From VRUE01 sp963728045 (GTDB taxonomy: Bacteria > Actinomycetota > Thermoleophilia > Solirubrobacterales > 70-9), in assembly GCA_963728045.1 (NCBI GenBank), contig CAVSIE010000004.1, forward strand, positions 62,001 to 126,000: 64,000 bases of DNA, read 5' to 3'. Every line of letters begins with the position of its first letter. The stretch's first letter is position 1. The position numbers were made by a program, and so were the translations under genes. Of the stretch, positions 51,050 to 58,308 are shown one piece after another. The notes below the pieces were generated by a model. It did no database searches. It was not told where the DNA came from and saw only the letters and a list, made by a program, of their open reading frames with translations.

Positions 51050-51796
51050 CTAGGGGGCTGTGTACGCCCAGGTGCCCTCGGCGCGCAGGGTGCCGGGAAC
51101 CGTGCCGGCGTCGACCATACGTACCTCGAAGCCGTACCGGTCCGCGTCCGTGTTGACGCCAGCCGCGGAGAGCTTGAACCCGGTCAGGGTCACGTTGCTG
51201 CGAGTGCCGTTGGGCCCCTCGTTGACGTAGATGCAGACCTTGCCGGCGGGAGCCGTTGGGTTGGCAACGCTGCCGTTGCAGGCCGGGTCGGCGTCGCCCA
51301 CGGGGCCGGCCGTGCTGGCGCCGAACTGGACGTTCGAGTCGATGAGGGCCACGGGCGCTGGCAGCGGGAAGCTGACGCTGAGCAGATAGCTGTTCTGCTG
51401 CGAGCCCTCGACCGCGGTGATGTAGCGGCCGCCCCAGGCGCCCCTGATCGTCGCTCCGCTTGGGATCGAGCCACCGTCGAACACGGAGGCGCCGGTGGCT
51501 CCCGTCGCTCCTGTCGGGCCGGTGGCGCCTTTGGCCCCTTTGGAGCCCGCCGCCCCTTTCGCGCCAGCAGCGCCTTTGGGGCCGGTTGCGCCTCTGGGAC
51601 CCGCGGGGCCGATGTCTTTGAGCAGTGCTTTCCTGGCGGCGGGGCTGAGATCCCTGAGCTTGATCGTCCCGTTTTTGATCTGGGCGCTGGTGATCATCGA
51701 TTTGACCGCGACCGCAGTGCCGGTGCAGGCAACGACTAGGGCTACGATCGATACGACCAGGGCAGGGGAGGGACGATGGCGACGTGTTGGCTTCAC
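51050..51796 (-). CDS. Collagen-like triple-helix repeat protein, membrane-anchored
   Basis: 248 residues. A basic N-terminus, one hydrophobic segment (about residues 12-32) and a conserved SAQIKNGTIKLRDLSPAARK stretch precede about 14 Gly-x-y triplets (residues 63-105, GPAGPRGATGPKGAAGAKG). A 140-residue globular domain with two Cys follows and ends EGTWAYTAP. The layout matches the protein at 17257-18015 (anchor, '-I-x-x-x-x-L-' linker, Gly-x-y, globular end GTWAVTAE), so the two are paralogs. Likely a trimeric surface stalk. Confidence 0.82.
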   Translation of the reverse strand: MKPTRRHRPSPALVVSIVALVVACTGTAVAVKSMITSAQIKNGTIKLRDLSPAARKALLKDIGPAGPRGATGPKGAAGAKGAAGSKGAKGATGPTGATGATGASVFDGGSIPSGATIRGAWGGRYITAVEGSQQNSYLLSVSFPLPAPVALIDSNVQFGASTAGPVGDADPACNGSVANPTAPAGKVCIYVNEGPNGTRSNVTLTGFKLSAAGVNTDADRYGFEVRMVDAGTVPGTLRAEGTWAYTAP

Positions 51797-51874
51797 GGTG
51801 CGCCGTACCCTATAGGCGCCTTCTGGCAGAAAAGGGACAGCTCGGCAGATGGCCGAGCGAAAGGGATCGAGAAG

Positions 51875-52405
51875 TCAGGACGTGCGCACGGAAGGATCGC
51901 GATCGCGCAGCCGCATCGCGAGGCCGACGACCAGGTAGGCGATCGCCGCCGCCAGGAAGGCGAACTTGAGGCCGGCGAAGATCGTCGCCAGGAGCGGGAA
52001 CGCGGCGCCGGATCCCTCGATAGTGAGCAGCAGGCAGGCGTTCTCGAGCGCGTCGAAGGCGGCGCAGATGGCGCCGAACGAGACGGCCACGCCGCCGAGC
52101 GCGGCGAGGCGGCGCCAGCCTCGCTCTCTTGCCATGTCGCGAACCGCCGCGAGGGCGAGGGTGAGGAAGGCCCCGTAGGCGAGCAGGAAGGCGAAGTCGA
52201 TCCAGAGCGACTCGCGCGCGGCGTCCTGGCCCTCCTCGCCCCATTCGGCGAGGATCTCGTCGGCCCGGTCCTGCCCGCCGGTCAGCTCGAAGGGAATGAT
52301 CCCCGGCCCGCCGGTGTCCTGCATCCGCTCGTCCGCAGGCGCCATCGCCAGCAGCAGGAGCATGGTGGCAATGCCCGTTGCGATCAAGCCCCGCCGACGC
52401 GTCAT
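51875..52405 (-). CDS. Four-helix membrane protein of unknown function
   Basis: About 176 residues. A first hydrophobic segment (GLIATGIATMLLLLAMAP) is followed by an extracytoplasmic loop of about 45 residues, then three further helices (ending LKFAFLAAAIAYLVVGLAM) and a short charged tail. The helix ALENACLLLTIEG is acidic for a membrane segment. I do not recognise a family. ATG 52405 is preferred; ATG 52417 is in frame. Confidence 0.65.
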   Translation of the reverse strand: MTRRRGLIATGIATMLLLLAMAPADERMQDTGGPGIIPFELTGGQDRADEILAEWGEEGQDAARESLWIDFAFLLAYGAFLTLALAAVRDMARERGWRRLAALGGVAVSFGAICAAFDALENACLLLTIEGSGAAFPLLATIFAGLKFAFLAAAIAYLVVGLAMRLRDRDPSVRTS

Positions 52406-52463
52406 GCGGGAAATCATCTCCTAAGAGCAGGACGGTGGAGCGCTCGGAGGTTCGAACGGACGG

Positions 52464-52901
52464 TCAGTCGATCTTCTCAGCCAGCTCGATGATGATCCCC
52501 TCGGGGCCACGGACGTAGCAGAGCCTGTAGCTGTCCTCGTAGCGCACCAGCTCGCCGACAAGCTCGGTGCCACGGGCTCGTAGGCCGGCGACCACAGCGT
52601 CGATGTCTTCGACGAGGAAGGCGAGATGGCGGAGGCCCGGCGTGTTCGCCGGCGCGTGCGGGTCGCCGGCCTGGGCCGGCGGCGAGTGGAACTTCACCAG
52701 CTCGATTTCTCCGTGGCCGTCCGGAGTCCGCAGCATCGCGATCTCTGAGCGGACGCCTTCGAGCCCCACGATGCGGTCCACCCAGTTGCCCTCGACTGAC
52801 GTCTCGCCGCGCAGCTCGAGCCCGAGCTCGACGAAGAACTCGGTTGCGGCTGCGAGGTCGTCGACCACGATGCTGACGTGTTCCATTCGTTGGATCGCCA
52901 T
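52464..52901 (-). CDS. VOC family (glyoxalase/dioxygenase-like) protein
   Basis: 145 residues made of two beta-alpha-beta-beta-beta units. Metal-ligand positions are visible in MEHVSIVVDDLAAATEFFVE (His), IELVKFHSPP (Glu), LRHLAFLVEDIDAVVAGLRA (His) and EGIIIELAEKI (Glu), a complete H-E-H-E set. It is probably a metal-dependent isomerase, lyase or dioxygenase; the substrate is unknown. ATG 52901 is preferred since the family starts with such a short lead. Confidence 0.83.
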   Translation of the reverse strand: MAIQRMEHVSIVVDDLAAATEFFVELGLELRGETSVEGNWVDRIVGLEGVRSEIAMLRTPDGHGEIELVKFHSPPAQAGDPHAPANTPGLRHLAFLVEDIDAVVAGLRARGTELVGELVRYEDSYRLCYVRGPEGIIIELAEKID

Positions 52902-52928
52902 GTGCTCGATGGTAAGGAATCGCCATGG

Positions 52929-52961
52929 CAACAGAAAACGCCCCTCCGGAGAGGAGGGGCG
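52929..52961 (-). terminator. Rho-independent terminator, shared type
   Basis: On the minus strand a GC stem (CGCCCCTCCT around CTCC, AGGAGGGGCG-type pairing) is followed by TTTTCTGTTG. It lies 37 bases after the end of the chromate transporter gene. The same sequence unit occurs at 54299-54330 and 57906-57936. Confidence 0.75.
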
Positions 52962-52997
52962 CCCGCTGCACGACTGCGGCACAGCTCGCCCAGCCCC

Positions 52998-54188
52998 TCA
53001 GACCAAGGTGTGCTGAAGGACAACGCCGACGATCCCCGCAACACCCATCACGTAAACGACAGTCAGCTTTGAGTGCCAGCGGTTGAGCGCGGCGAAGGCA
53101 CCGAGTGCGATCAGGGCGGTGTAAACGTCGGTGACGCTGGTTTCGAGGATCGTCACCGTGACCGCTGCGATTAGCCCGATCACCGCCGCCGCGACGCCGA
53201 GCAGGAAGGGGTGCAAGCGTTCGTTCTCGGAGACCGCTACGAGCTGACGGTGGAGGAAGATCGGAAAGACGAAGGCCGGGATGAAGATGCCGAGCGTCAT
53301 CACCAAAGCGCCCCCGAGCCCCCCGGCGATGTAGCCGACGAAGGTCGAGAAGATGATCAGCGGCGCTGGCAGCACGCCGCCCATCGCCAAGCCGTCGTTG
53401 AACTGGCTCGCGGTCAGCCAGTGATGGTTTTCGACAGCGGCCTCGCGCAGGAACGGGATCACGGTGTACGCGCCGCCGAAGGTGAGCAGGCCCGCCTTCA
53501 ATCCCTCGAGGAAGATCGTCGCCGTCAGCGAGACCGTGATCGCTCCGGCGACGACGGCTAGGACTGCCAATGGACTGAGCGCCAAGCTGTTGGCCCGATG
53601 AGTCCAGCGCCGCCTGTTCGTCCACAGCTCATAGGCGATACCGCCGCCGAGCAGAACTAGGACGAAGGTAACGCCCGTCCAGACGGTCAGGGCGAAGCCG
53701 ACGAGCGCGATGATCGCGAGCGTCACGTCGCTGATGAATGATTTGCTGAGTCGGACCAGGGCGCGGGCGACCAGCGCCCCAACCGCCGCCGTCAGCCCGT
53801 AGAACAGGCCGTGCAGGTGTCCGGCGAGGTTTGCCTCGACGTAGAGGATTGAGAGGCCGAGCATGAGGATGAAGCCCGGCAACATGAACCCGAGACCGGC
53901 GAGGAAGCCACCGAGCTTGCCGCCGCGCAAGCGGCCGAAGTAGACACAAAGCTCGTGGGCCTCGGGGCCGGGAAGGATTTGGTAGACGGCCAAGAGCTTC
54001 TTGAAGCTCGCCTCGCTGAGCCAACCTTCCTCGTCTACGCACTCGCGCTTGACCATCGCGATCTGCGCAGCTGGTCCACCCCAGGCAAGCAGGCCGAACT
54101 TGAGGAAGCGAATGAAGATCGAGCCGGGCGAGTCGGTCGCCCTCGAAGGGATCGGCGGCTTGATGGCGCTGGCGTCGGTCGCGGCCAT
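52998..54188 (-). CDS. chrA: Chromate transporter family protein
   Basis: 396 residues with about ten to twelve transmembrane helices in two homologous halves. N-terminal half: FLKFGLLAWGGPAAQIAMVK and YQILPGPEAHELCVYFG. C-terminal half: FLEGLKAGLLTFGGAYTVIP and FNDGLAMGGVLPAPLIIFST. The repeated F-G-x-G-x-x-x and LPGP/LPAP motifs are diagnostic of the CHR family, which exports chromate in characterised members. Long-chain (two-half) type. No chrB or other metal-resistance gene is adjacent. Confidence 0.9.
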   Translation of the reverse strand: MAATDASAIKPPIPSRATDSPGSIFIRFLKFGLLAWGGPAAQIAMVKRECVDEEGWLSEASFKKLLAVYQILPGPEAHELCVYFGRLRGGKLGGFLAGLGFMLPGFILMLGLSILYVEANLAGHLHGLFYGLTAAVGALVARALVRLSKSFISDVTLAIIALVGFALTVWTGVTFVLVLLGGGIAYELWTNRRRWTHRANSLALSPLAVLAVVAGAITVSLTATIFLEGLKAGLLTFGGAYTVIPFLREAAVENHHWLTASQFNDGLAMGGVLPAPLIIFSTFVGYIAGGLGGALVMTLGIFIPAFVFPIFLHRQLVAVSENERLHPFLLGVAAAVIGLIAAVTVTILETSVTDVYTALIALGAFAALNRWHSKLTVVYVMGVAGIVGVVLQHTLV

Positions 54189-54298
54189 GATCTAGGCGGC
54201 GGAGGCTAGTAGGTATGGATGGGGGCGTGGGCCAGTTCGCGTGCGACTTCCACTGTTGGGCTGTGGGCCCGCATTCGGCTTGCTGAAGCCCCGCACAA

Positions 54299-54360
54299 CA
54301 GAAAACGCCCCGCCGGGGAGGCGAGGCGTTTCTGGGGTTACTACAGGGAGGAGAGAACTG
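54299..54360. repeat. Copy B of the structured intergenic repeat, with terminator hairpin
   Basis: Left part ACAACAGAAAACGCCCC then CCGGGGAGGCG then AGGCGTTTC forms a bidirectional terminator-like hairpin (AAACGCC with GGCGTTT). It is followed by TCTGGGGTTACTACAGGGAG (54331-54350) and GAGAGAACT. Copies B and C share about 85 bases, including the upstream CGGCTTGCTGAAG-type stretch. It lies downstream of vapC read on the minus strand. Other sequence in 54189-54476: TGTGGCAC occurs twice, 12 bases apart (54451-54458, 54463-54470), a possible integrase arm site. Confidence 0.7.
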
Positions 54361-54476
54361 CGACCCGCCGCATGGTCAAGCGGAAAATAGCTTGCGAGCC
54401 AAACTCGGTCCGGCTGAGTCGGTTGTAACCGGCAATTTCGGCGCCTGACTGTGGCACGAGTGTGGCACCGGAAGGT

Positions 54477-54890
54477 TCAGCGGATTAGCTGAACCTCGGC
54501 CCCAACGTCTGCTTTAGCCCATTCCTGGTCCGCCGTCACGGCCGGAACACCAAGGCGTTCCGCCAACGCCAGGCAGGCCCGATCTGCCAGTGAAAGACCC
54601 TGGGCTTTGGTCGTCAGTCGCAGGCGAGCGACTGCAATGCAGTCCGCTGCCGTGATTGGCTCAATGGACAGCGCTCGCCTGGACCCCTCGGCCTTACGAG
54701 CTTCGGTTGCTGCCCGCTCCGGATCACGCCCTCGTTCGGCCAGCTTGGTCAAGACCTCCGCCCAGTTGGCGACGGAAATCGCAGCGCCGTTCGCGATTGC
54801 CTCCGCAGCCGCATCGGCCCCGGCCTCATCATGGAGGACGGCCATCAACGCTGAAGCGTCGAGGACCGCCGCGACTTCAGTCTCGGGCAC
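54477..54890 (-). CDS. vapC: VapC-type PIN-domain toxin
   Basis: 137 residues with the PIN-domain acidic set: first Asp in VLDASALMAVLHDEAG, Glu in SVANWAEVLTKL, Asp in LSLADRACLALAE and Asp in AVTADQEWAKA. Such toxins cut tRNA or rRNA until bound by an antitoxin. It overlaps the small upstream gene by 14 bases, the usual antitoxin-toxin layout. A terminator-type repeat follows on the minus strand. Confidence 0.88.
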   Translation of the reverse strand: MPETEVAAVLDASALMAVLHDEAGADAAAEAIANGAAISVANWAEVLTKLAERGRDPERAATEARKAEGSRRALSIEPITAADCIAVARLRLTTKAQGLSLADRACLALAERLGVPAVTADQEWAKADVGAEVQLIR

Positions 54891-55065
54891 GCCTGTCGGC
54901 CTTGCCCTCGCGACCTTCGGCCCGAGCTTCGGCTCGCCGGTCCGCGATCAGCTCGTCAACCAGGCTCTCGTCCGGGGCCACGTCAGCGAACAAGCCGCGA
55001 AGCCGCGAAGCCGCTGCGCGGCGTCGCTCTATCTCAGAATCGGTGAGCTTGGTGGCCTGAGCCAT
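54877..55065 (-). CDS. VapB-type antitoxin (putative)
   Basis: 62 residues, charged and helical (MAQATKLTDSEIERRRAAAS...SLVDELIADRRAEARAEG). It has no clear ribbon-helix-helix or AbrB motif, so the call rests on size, charge, the 14-base overlap with vapC and gene order. The central LVDELIADRRAEA fits the C-terminal toxin-wrapping helix of VapB proteins (consensus DELxxERRAEA). Confidence 0.72.
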   Translation of the reverse strand: MAQATKLTDSEIERRRAAASRLRGLFADVAPDESLVDELIADRRAEARAEGREGKADRRARD

Positions 55066-55101
55066 GCTCGAAGGATATCGGCCGCTACGGCGCTCCGAGG
55101 C

Positions 55102-55554
55102 TCATTTCTGAGCCCGTTGCTGCGCGTTTGGCTGAGCGAGCAATGCGTTCAGCGCATCCTCGTGCTCATCTGCTGAAAGTTTGGCGAAGTCGCCTCCCGC
55201 TTGGATGCGCTTGAAGGCTCGCGCTGGGACTATCTCCGAACTCGACAGTCCCTGCTCGATGAGAGGCACCCAAACGTCGATGCGACAGGGGTAGACCCAC
55301 GGCCAGCGAAGGCCCCACTCTGGGTCCTTCGTCCATTTAGGCGTCCCAATGATTTCGCCCTCGGCGAACAGCCGAACGTGGATAACCGCGTGGAAGAGGA
55401 CGCGGTCCCCAGGTCCCATCTGGGGCGGTTTTCGGTGGGTGGCGGGGCCGGTTCGAAGATCGAAATGGTCGAGATCGCGGTCGACTGTCCAGTCGTTCGG
55501 CATTGCGGCTGGTGGGTCTGTCACCCCCAGAGGCTTCAGCCAGTATTGGGGCAT
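55102..55554 (-). CDS. EVE/ASCH-like small RNA- or modified-base-binding protein
   Basis: 150 residues. The start MPQYWLKPLGV and the central GPGDRVLFHAVIHVRLFAEG, GTPKWTKDPEWGLRWPWVYP and CRIDVWVPLIEQGL fit an EVE-type PUA-like barrel: WxxxP start, GDxVLFY-like strand, and a Pro/Trp-rich loop near the base pocket. EVE proteins read modified bases and often sit in defense neighbourhoods. It is divergent from a membrane coiled-coil gene with only 36 bases between starts, so the two are likely co-regulated. Confidence 0.55.
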   Translation of the reverse strand: MPQYWLKPLGVTDPPAAMPNDWTVDRDLDHFDLRTGPATHRKPPQMGPGDRVLFHAVIHVRLFAEGEIIGTPKWTKDPEWGLRWPWVYPCRIDVWVPLIEQGLSSSEIVPARAFKRIQAGGDFAKLSADEHEDALNALLAQPNAQQRAQK

Positions 55555-55590
55555 TCCGAAGACTGTAGAGGCCAAGGGTGGTGCAAGAGA

Positions 55591-56163
55591 GTGACTCCCT
55601 CTCAACCGCTCAACCGGACGCTCCTCGCTGTCGCTAACGTCGCGGCCGTGGGCTGTGCCGGGTTGACCATCGTGGGAGGGGTGCTTGAGATCATGGGCTT
55701 CGCTCTGGTCGCCTACGAGCTGGCGCGAGTTCAGCGCCGCGAATTCGGCGAACCGGAGGTTCTTCAGCGGCTGCGCGGGTGGCTGCGACGACTTCTGCGC
55801 CGTTCCGTAACGCACACCGCGGGGGCCGGTGCCTCGATTGCGGGAGGAGGCACGGCGCGGGCAGAAGGAATTGCTCGCCTTGGTCCTGGGAAAACGCTGG
55901 ACGAACGCGTTAAGGCTCTCGAAGAGAACCTTGGCCGCCTGGAAAGCGAGATCGCCCGGCGGCAGGCGCGGCTTGCGGAGGAAATTGAGGAGGTACGTCG
56001 GAGCCTCAGCAAGATGCGTGCGGAGCTGGATCAGGAACGCCGCGAGAGGGAGGCGGAACGCAAGGCATCCCTGCGAGTCTCGGTGACTCTGCAGGCGTGG
56101 GGCACGACGATATTCGTCGTTGGTGCGATCCTCAGCGTCCTGGGCAATACGGTCAACTGCTGA
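55591..56163 (+). CDS. Two-helix membrane protein with a central coiled coil
   Basis: About 190 residues from GTG 55591. A first hydrophobic segment (LLAVANVAAVGCAGLTIVGG) continues to MGFALVAYELA. A cytoplasmic basic region (LRGWLRRLLRRS), a Gly-rich hinge and a coiled coil of about 70 residues (LDERVKALEENLGRLESEIA to RREREAERKAS) follow. It ends in a second membrane helix (TIFVVGAILSVLGNTV). No enzymatic motif. The layout, a membrane-anchored coiled coil beside a base-binding protein, resembles sensor/effector pairs in defense islands, but that is inference. Confidence 0.6.
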   Translation: MTPSQPLNRTLLAVANVAAVGCAGLTIVGGVLEIMGFALVAYELARVQRREFGEPEVLQRLRGWLRRLLRRSVTHTAGAGASIAGGGTARAEGIARLGPGKTLDERVKALEENLGRLESEIARRQARLAEEIEEVRRSLSKMRAELDQERREREAERKASLRVSVTLQAWGTTIFVVGAILSVLGNTVNC

Positions 56164-56276
56164 ATCGGTCTCGTCCATGTCAACAGCGCCCGGGATGAAT
56201 CACCCGCAACCGGCGAAGACGCTCAGTCCCGCCAAATGGCCGTGTGGACCGGATCAGCGTTGCGGCATCCGCTCTC

Positions 56277-56445
56277 TCAGATCAGCACGGCGCGGGCCGG
56301 GACGAAAACCTCGCGCAACGAGTCGAGCGCGCCGGGGACGAGGCTGAAATAGCTGCGGGTGCCGCGCCCCTCACGCTCGACCAAGCTCACCTCGACCAGG
56401 ACTTTCAGGGTGATGGCTGACGGTGCCCTGCGAGAGATCGAGGAA
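56277..56445 (-). pseudogene. C-terminal remnant of an ArsR-family regulator
   Basis: Read on the minus strand, the frame SLVEREGRGTRSYFSLVPGA...LDSLREVFVPARAVLI ends at TGA 56277-56279. It is the wing and C-terminal helix of an ArsR-type winged helix. Just before it, LSQGTVSHH in the neighbouring frame is the recognition helix. One surplus C in CATCACCCTG would join the two as SQGTVSHHLKVL. The N-terminal part is missing, replaced by the integrase remnant. Confidence 0.6.
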
Positions 56446-56610
56446 GGCTCGAACCCGAAGGCGATTCAGGAGTTCATGGGCCACTCGAAAATTCAGACGA
56501 CCTTCGACGTTTACGGACACCTGCTCCCAGGCAGCCGCGACGAGGTGCGGCGGCGCATGGATGCCTATCTCAAAGACGTACCAAAAACACGCCACCCACG
56601 ATCTCGTTAG
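56413..56610 (+). pseudogene. C-terminal remnant of a tyrosine recombinase (integrase)
   Basis: The frame carries NPKAIQEFMGHSKIQTTFDV then YGHLLPGSRDEVRRRMDAYL: the C-terminal box with the GH-x-x-x-x-T-x-x-x-Y catalytic Tyr. The catalytic domain and arm-binding parts upstream (RHxxR, first Arg) are absent, so it cannot be active. It abuts the ArsR remnant near 56445. It shows that a phage-like or integrative element once inserted here. Confidence 0.82.
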
Positions 56611-56623
56611 CGTTGCTGGCGAG

Positions 56624-57764
56624 ATGTCCTCTTGGAGCGCCCGACAGGCACTGAAGCAGGCGCAGCGCAATCTTGATGCTGCCGTTAAACGCCACGCTGC
56701 TGCGGTCAAGAAGCAATCGACTCTAGAAAACGAAGTCACCAAACTGGAAGGACGCGCTGCGAAGTCCAAGTCGGATTCCCAGACGCAGCTACCTCCGCCA
56801 GGCTGAAGGCAAGCAAAGTCAGCTAGCCCGCGCACGAACGGATGCTGCCAAGCGGCTGGAAGACACGGGCAAGGCGCGTGAGAAAGTCGGGAAAGCGGAA
56901 GAAAAGCTTCGCAGCGAGGAAGCGACCGAGCGCAAGCGGGAGGAGCGTGCCGAGGATCAGAAAAAGCGCCAGAACGAGCAGCGTCGCCGTCAGGAGGAGC
57001 GCGCCGAAGCCTCTCGACGCCAGCGAGACGAACAAGCCCAACGCACGGCAGAAGCGCGTCGTGACCGCCGTGAGGCCGAGCAGGATCAAAAGATAAGCGA
57101 GCTTGAGAAACGCCTTGAAGAGGAGAGCCGCCTCGCAGCCCCTGCCGAGGTGGCAGTTCTTTTTCTTGCGTCCAGCCCCGATGATCAGCCAACTCTGAGG
57201 CTGGACAAAGAGACCCGCGAGATCGAAAAGCGGGTCCGGTCATCCGAGTACCGCGACTCAATCTATTTTCGTCCGCACATGGCCAGACAGCTCCCGGATC
57301 TACTCGATGACATCAATGAAGTACGCCCCACGATTCTCCATTTCAGCGGCCACGGCAGCGACAGCGCGCTTGCCTTCGAGGACGCGGACGGAGGAAACAC
57401 TCAGATGCTCGACAATGCGTTGCTCGGACGCCTTCTTGAGGCCGCTGCTGGCGGCGTTCGGCTGATTGTCTTCAATAGTTGCGACTCTGCCGCTCAGGCT
57501 GAGGTGGCGGTTGAGCATGTCGAACTTGCGATTGGCATGGATACGGCGATCGACGACGAGGACGCAAAGGTTTTTGCTGGCCAGTTCTATAACTCGCTCG
57601 GCTTCGGCCTTTCGGTAGCGGAGGCATTTCGTCAAGCCAAGGTTCAGGTCGAACTCGCTGGCGGCAGCGGCGGGGTCCCACAACTTCTTTTTGCCGACGG
57701 GATCGACCCAGAGGTCGTCGTCTTGGTCAATCCAGAAGCAGAGGATGGGGAGCCGTCGATCTAG
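56624..57764 (+). pseudogene. Coiled-coil CHAT-domain caspase-like protease with one frame break
   Basis: The protein should be about 380 residues. From ATG 56624 the first frame gives MSSWSARQALKQAQRNLDAA...SKSDSQ. After about 56783 the reading continues in the next frame as RSYLRQAEGKQSQLARARTD, then a very long charged coiled coil (about 57150 end) and a C-terminal CHAT domain. Catalytic residues are present: His in LHFSGHG (codon 57351-57353) and Cys in VFNSCDSA (codon 57480-57482). Removing one base at 56780-56786 restores the frame. CHAT proteases work as effectors in bacterial conflict systems. The frame from GTG 57150 alone would give an isolated CHAT domain. Confidence 0.72.
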
Positions 57765-57811
57765 TCGCCCTGCGGGCAACCGGCAAGCCCCCGCCCCTTG
57801 CGTGACCGCTG

Positions 57812-57998
57812 TCTGACTGTGGCACGAGCGCCGAGCGAGCGCCACGGTTGCCGACCTAGCCGCCGCGTGGAGTGCGCAACATTCCGCTTGCTAGAGCCCT
57901 TCCCAACAGAAAACGCCCCTCCGGGGAGGAGGGGCGCTATCTGGGGTTACTACAGGGAGGAGAGATATGTATCTCTATATATGTGGATCCGTGGGAGG
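57812..57998. repeat. Direct repeat GACTGTGGCACGAG and copy C of the structured repeat
   Basis: CTGACTGTGGCACGAG (57812-57827) also occurs at 54447-54462. Copy C follows: terminator-like hairpin AACGCCCCTCC/GGAGGGGCG (57906-57936), then TCTGGGGTTACTACAGGGAG (57940-57959), then the arms CTATCT (57937-57942) and AGATAT (57963-57968), then ATCTCTATATATGTGGATCC up to 57990. Together with copy B, these direct repeats bracket the toxin-CHAT cargo (about 54.45-57.83 kb). Confidence 0.7.
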
Positions 57999-58308
57999 TA
58001 GGTGGGCCCTGATGTGCCGCGGGCGCTGCATCGTTGGGAAGCGATGAGTGCCAGGTTGCGGTACGGAACCCAACCGAGAAGTCTTTGTCGTTCTGCCCCT
58101 TATCGTCCTCTTGCTCGAATCCTTGAACAGCGTACGAACATACGTGCGCTCTGTCTGTGAGTGGGATCACAGAGGCTTGGCGTCTCCAAGCCCTGAGCTG
58201 GCCTACCCGGTTAGGCGACCTTAATACCCAATTCTAATGAGGGGCTAAACCTCCTGCAAGGTCTGATTCGGCAGGGCCGATCGCGAGTGCGCCGGTAGCG
58301 TTGCAGCG
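57999..58308. other. Gap before tlyA without recognised features
   Basis: 310 bases of lower GC content than the core genes. Open frames here are short and lack ribosome-binding sites. A short inverted repeat, TCTGTGAGTGGGATCACAGA (TCTGTGA against TCACAGA), lies at about 58155-58174. The promoter of the tlyA-nadK-recN run should be here, but I cannot name boxes with confidence. Confidence 0.35.

Noticed and set aside
55201..55590. N-terminal extension of the membrane coiled-coil gene
   Set aside because: It overlaps the EVE-like gene on the other strand, whose protein makes more sense in this stretch.
57937..58170. A 77-codon frame on the minus strand next to copy C
   Set aside because: It runs through the repeat element, has no ribosome-binding site and shows no coherent protein features.
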